Positions 26,152 to 35,248 of a DNA stretch of 41,881 nucleotides are shown one piece after another; the first letter of the stretch is position 1; each line of letters opens with the position of its first letter. Origin of the DNA: Actinomycetes bacterium. Lineage in GTDB: Bacteria; Actinomycetota; Actinomycetes; Propionibacteriales; Propionibacteriaceae. The position numbers and the translations under genes are program-made. The stretch is from positions 1 through 41,881 of the forward strand of contig JAEVYS010000002.1 of the NCBI GenBank assembly GCA_023392635.1, given 5' to 3'. The notes under the pieces are model-generated. The model did not search any database. It was not told where the DNA came from and saw nothing but the letters and a program-made list of their open reading frames with translations.

Positions 26152-28110
26152 ATGGCTGACCCGGCGAGTTACCGGCCGGCGAGCGGCACCATCCCCACCG
26201 GCCCCGGCGTCTACCGGTTCAGCGACGCCGACGGGCGCGTGATCTACGTGGGCAAGGCCGTCAACCTCCGCCAGCGGCTCAACTCCTACTTCGCCGACCC
26301 CGCCGGCCTGCACTTCCGCACCCAGACCATGGTCCGCACCGCTGCGAAGGTGGAGTGGACGCTGGTCCGCAACGAGCTGGAGTCGTTGCAGCTGGAGTAC
26401 ACCTGGATCAAGCAATTCGAGCCGCGCTTCAACATCAAGTACCGCGACGACAAGTCCTATCCCTGGGTCGCGGTGACCTGGTCGGAGGAGTTCCCGCGCG
26501 TGTTCGTGGGGCGCGGCACCAAGCGCAAGGGCACCCGCTACTTCGGGCCGTACGCCCAGGCCTGGGCGATCCGCGACACGATCGACTCCCTGCTCCGGGT
26601 GTTCCCGATCAGGTCGTGCACGAAGGGAGTGTTCAACAGCGCGCACGCCTCTGGCCGTCCCTGCCTGATGGGCTACATCGGCAAGTGCTCCGCACCGTGC
26701 GTCGGCCGGATCGACGAGACCAACCACCGGGCCCTCGTCCAGGACATGTGCGACTTCCTCGCCGGTCGCACCGGCGCCCTGGTGCGGCGGCTCGAGACGG
26801 AGATGCGCATCGCGGCCACCAACCTCGAGTACGAGAAGGCAGCTGTGATCCGCGACCAGCTGGGCGCGCTGAGGCAGGCCACCGAACGCAACGCCATCGT
26901 GCTGCGTGACGGCACGGACGCCGACGTGGTGGCGCTCGCCGAGGACCCGCTCGAAGTCGCCGTCCAGGTATTCCACGTCCGGGACGGTCGCGTGCGCGGC
27001 GAGCGGGGCTGGGTGGCGGAGCGCAGTGACGACGCGGGCACCGGAGAGTTGCTGGAGCAGTTCCTGCTCCAGCTCTATGCCGACGCGGACCCGGACACCA
27101 TTCCTCCGCAGGTGCTGCTGCCGGCCCTTCCCGACTCCGCCGAGGTACTGGGGCAGCTGTTCGGTGAGCTGCGCGAGGGCAGGGTGCGGCTGAGGGTGCC
27201 ACAGCGCGGCGACAAGGCCGCCCTCCTGCAGACCGCCGGCCGCAACGCCGCCGACTCGCTCGCCCTGCACAAGGTCCGGCGCGCCAGCGACCTGTCCACC
27301 CGCAACCGGGCCCTGGAGGAGTTGCAGGAGGCCCTCGACCTTCCCCAGGTGCCGCTGCGCATCGAGTGCTACGACATCTCCCACACCATGGGCACCGAGG
27401 TGGTCGCCTCCATGGTCGTGTTCGAGGACGGGCTGGCGCGCAAGAGCGAGTACCGCCGGTTCATCATCAAGACGGTGGAGGGCAGCAACGACGTCGGGGC
27501 CATGCACGAGGTGATCACCCGGCGGTTCCACCGGCTGCTCGAGGAGCGCCGCCAGGAGGAGGCGGCCGACGTCACGTCCGGCCCGTTGCTGGTGGACCCC
27601 ACCACCGGAGCCCCCCGGAAGTTCGCGTACGCGCCGTCGCTGGTGGTGGTGGACGGCGGCGCCCCACAGGTCGCCGCGGCCGAGCGTGCGATGGCCGAGC
27701 TCGGCATCGTCGACGTCGCCTTGTGCGGGCTGGCGAAGCGGCTCGAGGAGGTCTGGCTGCCAGGGGAGGACTACCCGCTGATCCTGCCCCGAACGAGCGA
27801 GGGCCTCTACCTGCTGCAGCGGGTGCGTGACGAGGCCCACCGCTTCGCCATCACCCACCACCGCGGGCGCCGCAGCGCGTCGATGGTCGAGTCGCTGCTC
27901 GACGAGGTGCCGGGCCTCGGCGAGATCCGTCGCAAGGCGCTGATCACCTACTTCGGTTCGCTCCGCAAGCTGCGCGCCGCGACCGTCGAGCAGATCGCAG
28001 AGGTGCCGGGGATCGGCCCGCGGACGGCTGCCGCGATCAAGGCTGCGGTCGCCGGCCAGGAGGCACCCGTCTCGATCAACGTCACCACCGGCGAGGTCAT
28101 CGAGGAGTGA
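26152..28110 (+). CDS. uvrC: UvrABC excinuclease subunit C
   Basis: Dual-incision nuclease of nucleotide excision repair. 652 residues: GIY-YIG domain at about 18-100 (GPGVYRF, RVIYVGKAVNLRQRL) for the 3' incision, a cysteine cluster region (CTKGVFNS, GKCSAPC, about 160-185), UVR motif near residue 205-240, RNase H-like domain with YDISHTMGTEVV (about 405-416) and VVVDGGAPQV for the 5' incision, and C-terminal tandem helix-hairpin-helix (VPGLGEIRRKALITYF and VPGIGPRTAAAI). All catalytic regions are intact. It heads the conserved uvrC-rapZ-yvcK-whiA order. Confidence 0.98.
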   Translation: MADPASYRPASGTIPTGPGVYRFSDADGRVIYVGKAVNLRQRLNSYFADPAGLHFRTQTMVRTAAKVEWTLVRNELESLQLEYTWIKQFEPRFNIKYRDDKSYPWVAVTWSEEFPRVFVGRGTKRKGTRYFGPYAQAWAIRDTIDSLLRVFPIRSCTKGVFNSAHASGRPCLMGYIGKCSAPCVGRIDETNHRALVQDMCDFLAGRTGALVRRLETEMRIAATNLEYEKAAVIRDQLGALRQATERNAIVLRDGTDADVVALAEDPLEVAVQVFHVRDGRVRGERGWVAERSDDAGTGELLEQFLLQLYADADPDTIPPQVLLPALPDSAEVLGQLFGELREGRVRLRVPQRGDKAALLQTAGRNAADSLALHKVRRASDLSTRNRALEELQEALDLPQVPLRIECYDISHTMGTEVVASMVVFEDGLARKSEYRRFIIKTVEGSNDVGAMHEVITRRFHRLLEERRQEEAADVTSGPLLVDPTTGAPRKFAYAPSLVVVDGGAPQVAAAERAMAELGIVDVALCGLAKRLEEVWLPGEDYPLILPRTSEGLYLLQRVRDEAHRFAITHHRGRRSASMVESLLDEVPGLGEIRRKALITYFGSLRKLRAATVEQIAEVPGIGPRTAAAIKAAVAGQEAPVSINVTTGEVIEE

Positions 28111-28122
28111 ACCCGCCGGCGG

Positions 28123-28128
28123 GATAAT
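28123..28128 (+). promoter_or_regulatory. Predicted -10 box of rapZ, leaderless start
   Basis: GATAAT, the closest match to the TATAAT consensus in this region, ends 6 nt before the rapZ ATG at 28135. It lies in the 24-nt gap after uvrC, so rapZ can be transcribed independently. Confidence 0.6.
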
Positions 28129-28134
28129 GAGGCC

Positions 28135-29004
28135 ATGAACGACCTCGCCCAGCCGGTCCAGCTGTTGGTGATCACCGGGATGTCGGGGGCGGGCCGCCGC
28201 ACCGCCGGCCACACGCTGGAGGATCTCGGCTGGTTCGTCGTCGACAACCTCCCGCCGAGCATGCTGCCGGAGCTGCTCGAGGTGAGCCGCCAGCGGCAGT
28301 TCACCCGCGTCGCGGTGCTGCTCGACGTGCGCAGCCGCTCGGAGTTCAAGCAGGTTCCCACTGCGTTCGCCGCGCTCGGTGACGCGGGCGTCGTGCCGCA
28401 GATCCTGTTCCTGGACGCGAGCGACGAGGTGATCGTGCGCCGGCAGGAATCGGTGCGCCGCCCGCTGCCGCTGCAGGGCTCTGGCGGGCTGCTGGACGGC
28501 ATCCGGCGGGAGCGCAAGATGCTCGCCGGCCTGCGCGCGAACGCCGACCTGGTGATCGACACCACCTCGATCAACGTACACGAACTGGCCGCCCGCGTGA
28601 CGAACGCCTACGCCAGCCCGGACGAGGCGGAGATGCAGCTCACCCTGATGTCGTTCGGCTTCAAGAACGGCATCCCCATCGACGCCGACATGATCCTCGA
28701 CGCGCGCTTCCTGCCGAACCCGCACTGGGTGCCTGCGCTGCGTCCCCAGACCGGCCTGTCCCAGCCGGTGTCGGCCTACGTCCTCGGCCAGCCCGACGCC
28801 GAACCGTTCCTCGGCCACGCGCTGGCGATGATCGACCTGATGCGCCCCGGCTACATCCGCGAGGGCAAGCGTCACGCCACGATCGCGATCGGCTGCACCG
28901 GTGGCAAGCACCGCTCGACCGCGCTGGTGGAGGAGCTGTCCCGCCGCCTGGCACAGCAGGGCATGGCAGCCGAGGTCGTCCACCGCGACCTGGGGCTGGA
29001 ATGA
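28135..29004 (+). CDS. rapZ: RapZ-family RNase adapter / nucleotide-binding protein
   Basis: 289 residues. The N-terminal P-loop reads TGMSGAGRRT (residues 14-23), where arginine replaces the Walker lysine, as is usual in actinobacterial members. DLGWFVVDNLPPSML follows. The C-terminal domain has FGFKNGIPIDADMILDARFLPNP split around residue 170-195, and IAIGCTGGKHRSTALVEEL (about 244-262), the metabolite-binding loop. In E. coli RapZ senses glucosamine-6-phosphate and recruits RNase E; the actinobacterial role is unclear. Neighbours yvcK and whiA form the conserved trio. The ATG has no ribosome-binding site and sits behind GATAAT. Confidence 0.94.
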   Translation: MNDLAQPVQLLVITGMSGAGRRTAGHTLEDLGWFVVDNLPPSMLPELLEVSRQRQFTRVAVLLDVRSRSEFKQVPTAFAALGDAGVVPQILFLDASDEVIVRRQESVRRPLPLQGSGGLLDGIRRERKMLAGLRANADLVIDTTSINVHELAARVTNAYASPDEAEMQLTLMSFGFKNGIPIDADMILDARFLPNPHWVPALRPQTGLSQPVSAYVLGQPDAEPFLGHALAMIDLMRPGYIREGKRHATIAIGCTGGKHRSTALVEELSRRLAQQGMAAEVVHRDLGLE

Positions 29005-29014
29005 ACGCGCCCGG

Positions 29015-29968
29015 ATGAGTGCCTTCGTCCAGCCGCCGTCGGTGGTCGCCTTCGGGGGCGGCCACGGCCTCGCCGCGAGCCTCACCGCCCTGCGGCAGTT
29101 GACCCACCGGTTGACCGCCGTCGTCACGGTTGCCGACGACGGCGGGTCGTCGGGGCGGCTGCGGGAGGAGTTCCCGATCCTGCCGCCCGGGGACCTGCGC
29201 ATGGCCCTGGCGGCGCTCTGCGGGGACGACGAGGTCGGGCGCGCCTGGGCCGAGGTGCTCCAGTCGCGGTTCCCCGGCAACGGCCCGCTCGGTGGGCACA
29301 GCATCGGGAACCTCCTGATCGCGGGTCTCTGGCAGCAGCTGTCGGACCCCGTGGCGGGGCTGGACATGGTCGCCTCGATGCTCCACGTGGAGGGGCGTGT
29401 GCTTCCGATGGCGGCGGTCCCGCTGGTGATCGAGGCGGACGTGATCGGGGCCGACCCCGAACACCCCGACGAGCTCACCCTCGTGGTGGGGCAGGAAGCA
29501 GTGGCCCTGGCCACGGGCGACATCGCGGACGTCCGCCTGAATCCTCCCGACCCGCCTGCGGTCCCGGAGGTGATCCGATCGATCCACGCCGCCGACTACC
29601 TCGTCCTCGGTCCGGGCTCCTGGTACTCGTCGGTGATCCCGCACCTGCTGGTGCCCGAGGTGGCGCACGCGATCCAGACCACGAACGCGCGCCGCATCCT
29701 CACGCTCAACCTGGTCCCCACCGATGACGAGACGCCCGCCTACACCCCCTCCCGGCACCTCGAGGTTCTCGCCGAACACGCCCCTGCGCTGCGGCTGGAC
29801 GCGGTGGTTGCCGACCCCTCCTTCGCCGCCAACGACCCGCACCTGGAGGCCTACGTCACCTCCCTCGGGGCTCGGCTCGTCGTCGCCCCGATCCGCCTGC
29901 GCGACGGCACTCCGCGCCACGACCCGCACCTCCTGGCCGCGGTTTATGCCGGGATCATGGGTCTGTAG
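29015..29968 (+). CDS. yvcK: YvcK/CuvA family UDP-sugar-binding morphogenesis protein
   Basis: 317 residues from ATG 29015, which lies 10 nt after rapZ and starts just before the conserved VVAFGGGHGLAASL nucleotide-sugar-binding motif. Further family motifs are VTVADDGGSSGRLREE, LPPGDLRMALAAL and GHSIGNLL. YvcK homologues bind UDP-N-acetylglucosamine and link carbon supply to cell-wall growth (CuvA in mycobacteria). No strong ribosome-binding site is evident, so it is probably expressed with rapZ. Its stop codon TAG forms the first three bases of the whiA -10 box. Confidence 0.94.
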   Translation: MSAFVQPPSVVAFGGGHGLAASLTALRQLTHRLTAVVTVADDGGSSGRLREEFPILPPGDLRMALAALCGDDEVGRAWAEVLQSRFPGNGPLGGHSIGNLLIAGLWQQLSDPVAGLDMVASMLHVEGRVLPMAAVPLVIEADVIGADPEHPDELTLVVGQEAVALATGDIADVRLNPPDPPAVPEVIRSIHAADYLVLGPGSWYSSVIPHLLVPEVAHAIQTTNARRILTLNLVPTDDETPAYTPSRHLEVLAEHAPALRLDAVVADPSFAANDPHLEAYVTSLGARLVVAPIRLRDGTPRHDPHLLAAVYAGIMGL

Positions 29969-29971
29969 GCT
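29966..29971 (+). promoter_or_regulatory. Predicted -10 box of whiA overlapping the yvcK stop
   Basis: TAGGCT; the TAG is the yvcK stop codon. The predicted start near 29978 leaves a leader of about 33 nt with a GAAAGG ribosome-binding candidate. Confidence 0.45.
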
Positions 29972-30010
29972 TAGCGCCTCACGACCTCGGCGAAAGGCAG
30001 CACGGCACCC

Positions 30011-30997
30011 ATGGCAATGACGCAGCAGGTGAAGTCCGAGCTCGCCACCCTCGAGGTGACGAAGCCGGAACTGCGCAAGGCCGAGGTCGCAGCCCTGCTC
30101 CGTTTCGCCAACGGGCTGCACATCGCCGGTGGACGCATCGTGGTGGAGGCCGAGCTCGACACCGGCGTCGCCGCGCGGCGGTTGCGCACCGCGATCGCGG
30201 AACTCTTCGGCTTCACCTGCGAGTTCGTCGTGATCACCGGCAGCGGCCTGCGGCGCGGCACCCGTTACGTCGTCCGGCTGATCCGCGACGGCGAGTCCCT
30301 GGCCCGCCAGACCGGACTGATCGACCCCCGCGGGCGCCCCGTCCGCGGACTGCCCGTCCAGGTGGTCAACGGCGGCCTGGACGTCTCCGTGGCGGCGTGG
30401 CGGGGGGCGTTCCTCGCGCACGGCTCGCTCACCGAGCCCGGCCGCTCGATGGCCATGGAGGTGACCTGTCCGGGCTCGGAGGCCGCGCTCGCCCTGGTCG
30501 GCGCGGCGCGCCGCCTGGGGATCAGCGCCAAGGCCAGGGAGGTCCGCGGCATCGACCGCGTGGTGATCCGGGACGGCGACGCCATCTCGGCGATGCTCAC
30601 CCGGCTCGGCGCGCACGAGTCGGTGCTGGCATGGGAGGACCGCCGCATGCGCCGCGAGGTGCGAGCGTCCGCGAACCGGCTCGCGAACTTCGACGACGCG
30701 AACCTGCGCCGCTCGGCCCGGGCGGCTGTGGCGGCGGGCGCCCGCGTCAAGCGGGCGCTGGAGATCCTGGGCGAGGACATCCCCGACCACCTGCTGGTCG
30801 CCGGCCAGCTACGCCTGGAGCACAAGCAGGCGAGCCTGGAGGAGCTCGGCCAGCTGCACGTTCCGCCGCTCACCAAGGACGCGGTCGCCGGCCGGATCCG
30901 CCGCCTGCTCGCCACCGCCGACAAGCGCGCCCAGGAGCTGGGCATCCCGAACACCGAGGCCGGGCTCAGCCCCGACCTGCTAGACGACGACGCGTAA
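30011..30997 (+). CDS. whiA: Sporulation/cell-division transcription factor WhiA
   Basis: 328 residues, the family's standard length. The N-terminal part is a degenerate LAGLIDADG homing-endonuclease fold (about 1-215), the C-terminal part a helix-turn-helix DNA-binding domain (about 230-320, with ANFDDANLRRSARAAVAA, LAGQLRLEHKQASLEELGQL split, and VAGRIRRL). In Streptomyces WhiA works with WhiB to activate ftsZ and other division genes; homologues exist in non-sporulating actinobacteria as well. The last five codons and the stop are part of a 66-bp sequence repeated 77 bp downstream. Confidence 0.97.
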   Translation: MAMTQQVKSELATLEVTKPELRKAEVAALLRFANGLHIAGGRIVVEAELDTGVAARRLRTAIAELFGFTCEFVVITGSGLRRGTRYVVRLIRDGESLARQTGLIDPRGRPVRGLPVQVVNGGLDVSVAAWRGAFLAHGSLTEPGRSMAMEVTCPGSEAALALVGAARRLGISAKAREVRGIDRVVIRDGDAISAMLTRLGAHESVLAWEDRRMRREVRASANRLANFDDANLRRSARAAVAAGARVKRALEILGEDIPDHLLVAGQLRLEHKQASLEELGQLHVPPLTKDAVAGRIRRLLATADKRAQELGIPNTEAGLSPDLLDDDA

Positions 30998-31124
30998 CCG
31001 GCGTCAGCCGGTGGAGCGGAGGAGTCTCGACGGGCAGCGCGGCAGCGGTGTCCGGTACAGACGACGACGCGTAACCGGCGTCAGCCGGTGGAGCGGAGGA
31101 GTCTCGACGGGCAGCGCGGTAGCG
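30982..31124 (+). repeat. 77-bp-period tandem duplication across the whiA stop codon
   Basis: Copy 1 (30982-31047) and copy 2 (31059-31124) match at 65 of 66 positions (C31043 versus T31120), separated by 11 unrelated bases. Copy 1 contains the end of whiA and its TAA. Each copy contains the hairpin ACCGGC-GTCA-GCCGGT directly after TAA, followed by GGAGCGGAGGAGTCTCGAC. The remaining gene-free stretch to 31221 shows nothing I can name. The hairpins could act as a doubled terminator or the unit could belong to a dispersed repeat family. Confidence 0.92.
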
Positions 31125-31221
31125 TCAGCGGTCCGGATCGTCCCAATTCACACCTTTGACGCCATCGCCTGCACGGTCGTCCGGATGAAACACGCCGGTA
31201 ACCCGGGAGGGCCCGAACCGC

Positions 31222-31227
31222 TAGGGT
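31222..31227 (+). promoter_or_regulatory. Predicted -10 box of gap
   Basis: TAGGGT, with predicted start near 31234 and a leader of about 64 nt ending in the AAAGGAG ribosome-binding site at 31281-31287. A consensus -35 is not visible. Confidence 0.5.
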
Positions 31228-31297
31228 GGAACCCGAACAGGACAGGGCGGTTCGCACACCTGGCCTGGCTACACGTTCGCAAAGGAGACCCTCACAC

Positions 31298-32302
<1,005 letters not shown>

Positions 32303-32310
32303 TGATCCAC

Positions 32311-32343
32311 GACGGGTCGGTCCGCGGTGCGGGCCGGCCCGTC
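32311..32343 (+). terminator. Hairpin between gap and pgk
   Basis: A 15-bp stem (32311-32325 with 32329-32343) including two G-T wobbles and a GGT loop, starting 8 nt after the gap stop and followed by TCTTCAT. It could be a terminator or a partial attenuator or processing signal limiting read-through into pgk. Confidence 0.7.
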
Positions 32344-32423
32344 TCTTCATGAGTCCCCATCGTCCCGGCAGCACCGGAGCGGATGCGCGCGGCTCGGAAC
32401 CAGACTGAGAAGAGAGGCAAGAG

Positions 32424-33632
32424 ATGAAATCCGTGAAGGACCTCGGTGACCTGCGGGGTAAGCGCGTCCTGATCCGCTGTGACTTCAACGTGCCGCTGGA
32501 CGGCGAGACCATCACCGACGATGGCCGCATCCGCGCCGCCCTGCCCACCCTGACCCTGCTCAAGGACTCGGGCGCGAAGGTCGTCATCATGGCGCACCTG
32601 GGCCGTCCCAAGGGCGAGGCCAACCCCACCTACTCCCTCGCGCCGGCCGCCAAGCGCCTCGGCGAGCTGATCGGCGCCGACGTCAGGCTCGCCGCCGACG
32701 TGGTGGGCGAGAGCGCCCACGCCACCGTCGCCGGCCTGGCCGACGGCGAGATCGCCATGCTCGAGAACGTCCGCTACGAGCCCGCCGAGGAGTCCAAGGT
32801 GGACGCCGAGCGCGAGGAGCTCGCCGCGAAGTACGCGGCCCTCGGCGACGTGTTCGTCTCCGACGGCTTCGGCGTGGTGCACCGCAAGCAGGCGTCGGTC
32901 TACGACGTGGCCAAGCTGCTGCCCAACGCTGCCGGCTTCCTGGTGGCCAAGGAGGTGGAGGTCCTCAAGAAGCTGACCGAGCACCCGGCCAGCCCCTACG
33001 TGGTCGTGCTCGGTGGCGCGAAGGTGGCCGACAAGCTGGCCGTCATCGACAACCTGCTGAAGGTGGCCGACACCCTGGTCATCGGCGGCGGCATGGCCTA
33101 CACGTTCCTCAAGGCCCAGGGCCACGAGGTGGGCATCTCGCTGCTGGACGAGACCAAGGTCGACACCTGCGGCGGCTACCTCCAGCAGGCGGCCGCGGCG
33201 GGCAAGCAGATCCTGCTGCCCGTCGATGTCCGGGTCGTGCCCACCCTCGACATCCCGGCCCGCACCGCCGGCCCGGTGACCATCGTCGAGGCCGACGAGA
33301 TCCCCGCCGACCAGGAGGGCGCCGACATCGGCCCGAAGTCGGAGGCGCTGTTCGCCGACGCGATCGCCGGGGCGGCCACGATCTTCTGGAACGGCCCGAT
33401 GGGGGTCGCCGAGATCGAGTCCCTGGCCTCGGGCACGGACGCCGTCGCGAAGGCGCTCGCCGCGTCCGACGGCTTCTCGGTGGTCGGCGGCGGCGACTCC
33501 GCCGCCGCGGTACGCAACCTCGGGTTCGCCGATGACGCGTTCGGTCACATCTCGACCGGCGGCGGCGCATCCCTGGAATACCTGGAGGGCAAGGAGCTCC
33601 CGGGTCTCGCCGTTCTTGAAGGAGAGAACTGA
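32424..33632 (+). CDS. pgk: Phosphoglycerate kinase
   Basis: 402 residues, two-domain kinase making ATP and 3-phosphoglycerate from 1,3-bisphosphoglycerate. N-terminal RVLIRCDFNVPLDG, substrate-binding arginine and histidine in MAHLGRPKG, LENVRYEP, hinge and nucleotide domain with VVVLGGAKVADKLAVI and the C-terminal GGGDSAAAV. AGAGAGG at 32411-32417 supports the ATG. The tpiA start follows only 1 nt after the stop and its ribosome-binding site (GAAGGAGAG) lies inside the end of pgk, so the pair is tightly coupled. Confidence 0.98.
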   Translation: MKSVKDLGDLRGKRVLIRCDFNVPLDGETITDDGRIRAALPTLTLLKDSGAKVVIMAHLGRPKGEANPTYSLAPAAKRLGELIGADVRLAADVVGESAHATVAGLADGEIAMLENVRYEPAEESKVDAEREELAAKYAALGDVFVSDGFGVVHRKQASVYDVAKLLPNAAGFLVAKEVEVLKKLTEHPASPYVVVLGGAKVADKLAVIDNLLKVADTLVIGGGMAYTFLKAQGHEVGISLLDETKVDTCGGYLQQAAAAGKQILLPVDVRVVPTLDIPARTAGPVTIVEADEIPADQEGADIGPKSEALFADAIAGAATIFWNGPMGVAEIESLASGTDAVAKALAASDGFSVVGGGDSAAAVRNLGFADDAFGHISTGGGASLEYLEGKELPGLAVLEGEN

Positions 33633-33633
33633 C

Positions 33634-34416
33634 ATGGCACGCAAGCCGCTCATGGCCGGCAACTGGAAGATGAACCTCAACCACGTCGAAGCCACCGGCC
33701 TGGTGCAGAAGCTGGCGTGGACGCTGGCCGACGCCAAGTACGACCGGGAGCAGTCCGAGGCGGCGGTGATCGTCCCATTCACCGACATCCGCACCGTGCA
33801 GACGCTGGTGGAGGGCGACAAGCTGCCCCTGGCCTTCGGCGCGCAGGACGTCTCCGCCCACGCGTCCGGCGCGTACACCGGCGAGGTGTCGGCCGACATG
33901 CTGGCGAAGCTCAACTGCAGCTACGTCGTGGTCGGCCACTCCGAGCGTCGCGAGTACCACGGCGAGACCGACGAGTTGATCGGCGCCAAGGCCAAGGTGG
34001 TCTTCGAGGCCGGGATGACCCCGATCATCTGCTGCGGTGAGGTGCTGGAGATCCGCAAGCAGGGCACCCACGTCGAGCACGTCCTCGGCCAGCTCGAGGA
34101 CTGCCTCGCCCCGCTGACCGCCGAGCAGGTCGGCGCATCGGTGATCGCCTACGAGCCGGTCTGGGCGATCGGCACCGGTGAGGTGGCCACCCCGGAGGAC
34201 GCCCAGGAGGTGTGCGGCGCGATCCGTGCCTACGTCGCAGAGACCTTCGGGGCCGAGGCGGCCGAGGCCGTGCGCATCCAGTACGGCGGCTCGGTGAAGG
34301 CCAACAATGTGGTCGAGATCATGGCGCAGCCCGATGTCGACGGCGCCCTGGTCGGCGGCGCGAGCTTGAACGCCGACGAGTTCGCCAAGATCGTCATGCA
34401 TTACGCCGTCGCCTGA
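33634..34416 (+). CDS. tpiA: Triosephosphate isomerase
   Basis: 260 residues, a TIM barrel interconverting dihydroxyacetone phosphate and glyceraldehyde-3-phosphate. K12 in AGNWKMN, the catalytic histidine H102 in VVGHSERR and the catalytic glutamate E174 in AYEPVWAIGTG are all present, as is the phosphate loop YGGSVKANN. The ATG directly follows pgk (1-nt gap). A large palindrome lies 14 nt after the stop. Confidence 0.98.
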   Translation: MARKPLMAGNWKMNLNHVEATGLVQKLAWTLADAKYDREQSEAAVIVPFTDIRTVQTLVEGDKLPLAFGAQDVSAHASGAYTGEVSADMLAKLNCSYVVVGHSERREYHGETDELIGAKAKVVFEAGMTPIICCGEVLEIRKQGTHVEHVLGQLEDCLAPLTAEQVGASVIAYEPVWAIGTGEVATPEDAQEVCGAIRAYVAETFGAEAAEAVRIQYGGSVKANNVVEIMAQPDVDGALVGGASLNADEFAKIVMHYAVA

Positions 34417-34430
34417 GCACGTTCCATCGC

Positions 34431-34502
34431 GCCGAACGCCACCGTTCCGGTCCGGCGCCACGCCCCCGGGTGTGGCGAGCGCCCGCAACGGTGGCGTTCG
34501 GC
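34431..34502. repeat. 72-nt palindromic element after tpiA
   Basis: Arms GCCGAACGCCACCGTT (34431-34446) and AACGGTGGCGTTCGGC (34487-34502) are perfect 16-bp inverted repeats. Inside the 40-nt spacer a second inverted repeat CGCCAC (34456-34461) / GTGGCG (34472-34477) can form a stacked or branched hairpin. It probably terminates the glycolytic operon, but its size and double structure also fit a REP/MITE-like dispersed element. Confidence 0.85.
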
Positions 34503-34543
34503 TGTGATGCCGCGCTGTGTCGGTGACCCGTCCCCGTGTGAGT

Positions 34544-34549
34544 TAGGAT
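34544..34549 (+). promoter_or_regulatory. Predicted -10 box of secG, leaderless start
   Basis: TAGGAT ends 7 nt before the secG GTG at 34557, with no ribosome-binding site in between. Confidence 0.65.
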
Positions 34550-34556
34550 TCTCCGC

Positions 34557-34838
34557 GTGACTCTGCTCCCCCTGATGACCTGGCCGATCGTGACCCTGTC
34601 GATCGTCCTGATCCTGACCAGCGCTGTCCTGGCCCTGTTCATCCTGCTGCACAAGAGCCGGGGCGGCGGCATGTCCGACCTGTTCGGCGGCGGTATGAGC
34701 ACCGGGATGGGCGGCACCTCGGTGGCGGAGCGAAACCTCGACCGGCTGACCATCACGGTCGGCCTGGTGTGGCTGGCCAGCATCGTCGGCCTGCTGGTGC
34801 TGTACCGGTACTTCCCCGAAATCGGGGCGCTGGGCTGA
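34557..34838 (+). CDS. secG: Preprotein translocase subunit SecG
   Basis: 93 residues with two membrane helices (about 9-31 and 66-85) and the family's glycine-rich loop KSRGGGMSDLFGGGMSTGMGGTSVAERNLDR in pieces between them. SecG joins SecYE and assists SecA-driven export. The position after tpiA is the normal actinobacterial order. The GTG directly follows the -10 box. A gene for the small RNA polymerase factor RbpA follows after 34 nt with its own ribosome-binding site. Confidence 0.95.
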   Translation: MTLLPLMTWPIVTLSIVLILTSAVLALFILLHKSRGGGMSDLFGGGMSTGMGGTSVAERNLDRLTITVGLVWLASIVGLLVLYRYFPEIGALG

Positions 34839-34872
34839 GGCCCGGCCAGGAACTAGCAAGGAGTCATCGCAC

Positions 34873-35229
34873 GTGGTTGGTGGTAGCGCGATTCGCGGTA
34901 GCCGTGTCGGCGCCGGTCCCATGGGAGAGGCGGAGCGCGGCGACGCTGCTCCCCGGCTGTACGTCTCCTACTTCTGCGCCAACGGGCACGAGACCCGTCC
35001 GGCGTTCGCCGCGGACGCGGCCGTCCCCGAGACCTGGGACTGCCCGCGGTGCGGGCTGCCGGCGAACCTCGACTCCGAGAACCCCCCGCCTCCCCCGAAG
35101 ACCCAGCCGTACAAGACGCACCTCGCGTACGTGAAGGAGCGTCGTTCGGACGCCGAGGCCGTGGCGATCCTCGCCGAGGCCCTCGACTCGCTGCGGGCCC
35201 GTCGTGCGTCTGGCGAGGTCATCTACTGA
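34873..35229 (+). CDS. rbpA: RNA polymerase-binding protein RbpA
   Basis: 118 residues. Actinobacterial factor that binds core polymerase and principal sigma factor and stabilises the open complex. The N-terminal tail GGSAIRGSRVGAGPMGEAER is the RbpA signature. The zinc site of the Streptomyces type is complete: C35, H39, C57, C60 (the M. tuberculosis protein lacks it). The C-terminal sigma-interaction helix is RRSDAEAVAILAEALDSLRARRA in pieces. GTG 34873 has AAGGAG at 34857-34862. It probably shares the secG transcript. Confidence 0.96.
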   Translation: MVGGSAIRGSRVGAGPMGEAERGDAAPRLYVSYFCANGHETRPAFAADAAVPETWDCPRCGLPANLDSENPPPPPKTQPYKTHLAYVKERRSDAEAVAILAEALDSLRARRASGEVIY

Positions 35230-35248
35230 TTCCCGCCCCGCACGCCCC

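Noticed and set aside
26119..29523. 1134-codon open frame antisense to uvrC, rapZ and yvcK (also long antisense frames over pyk, rpsA and coaE-to-PQQG)
   Set aside because: Very GC-rich DNA leaves shadow frames open; these have Arg/His/Ala-rich composition and no family motif, while the opposite strand carries recognisable genes.
30982..31124. CRISPR-like repeat
   Set aside because: Two long direct copies with an 11-nt gap and an overlap with whiA coding sequence; no spacer series and no cas genes.
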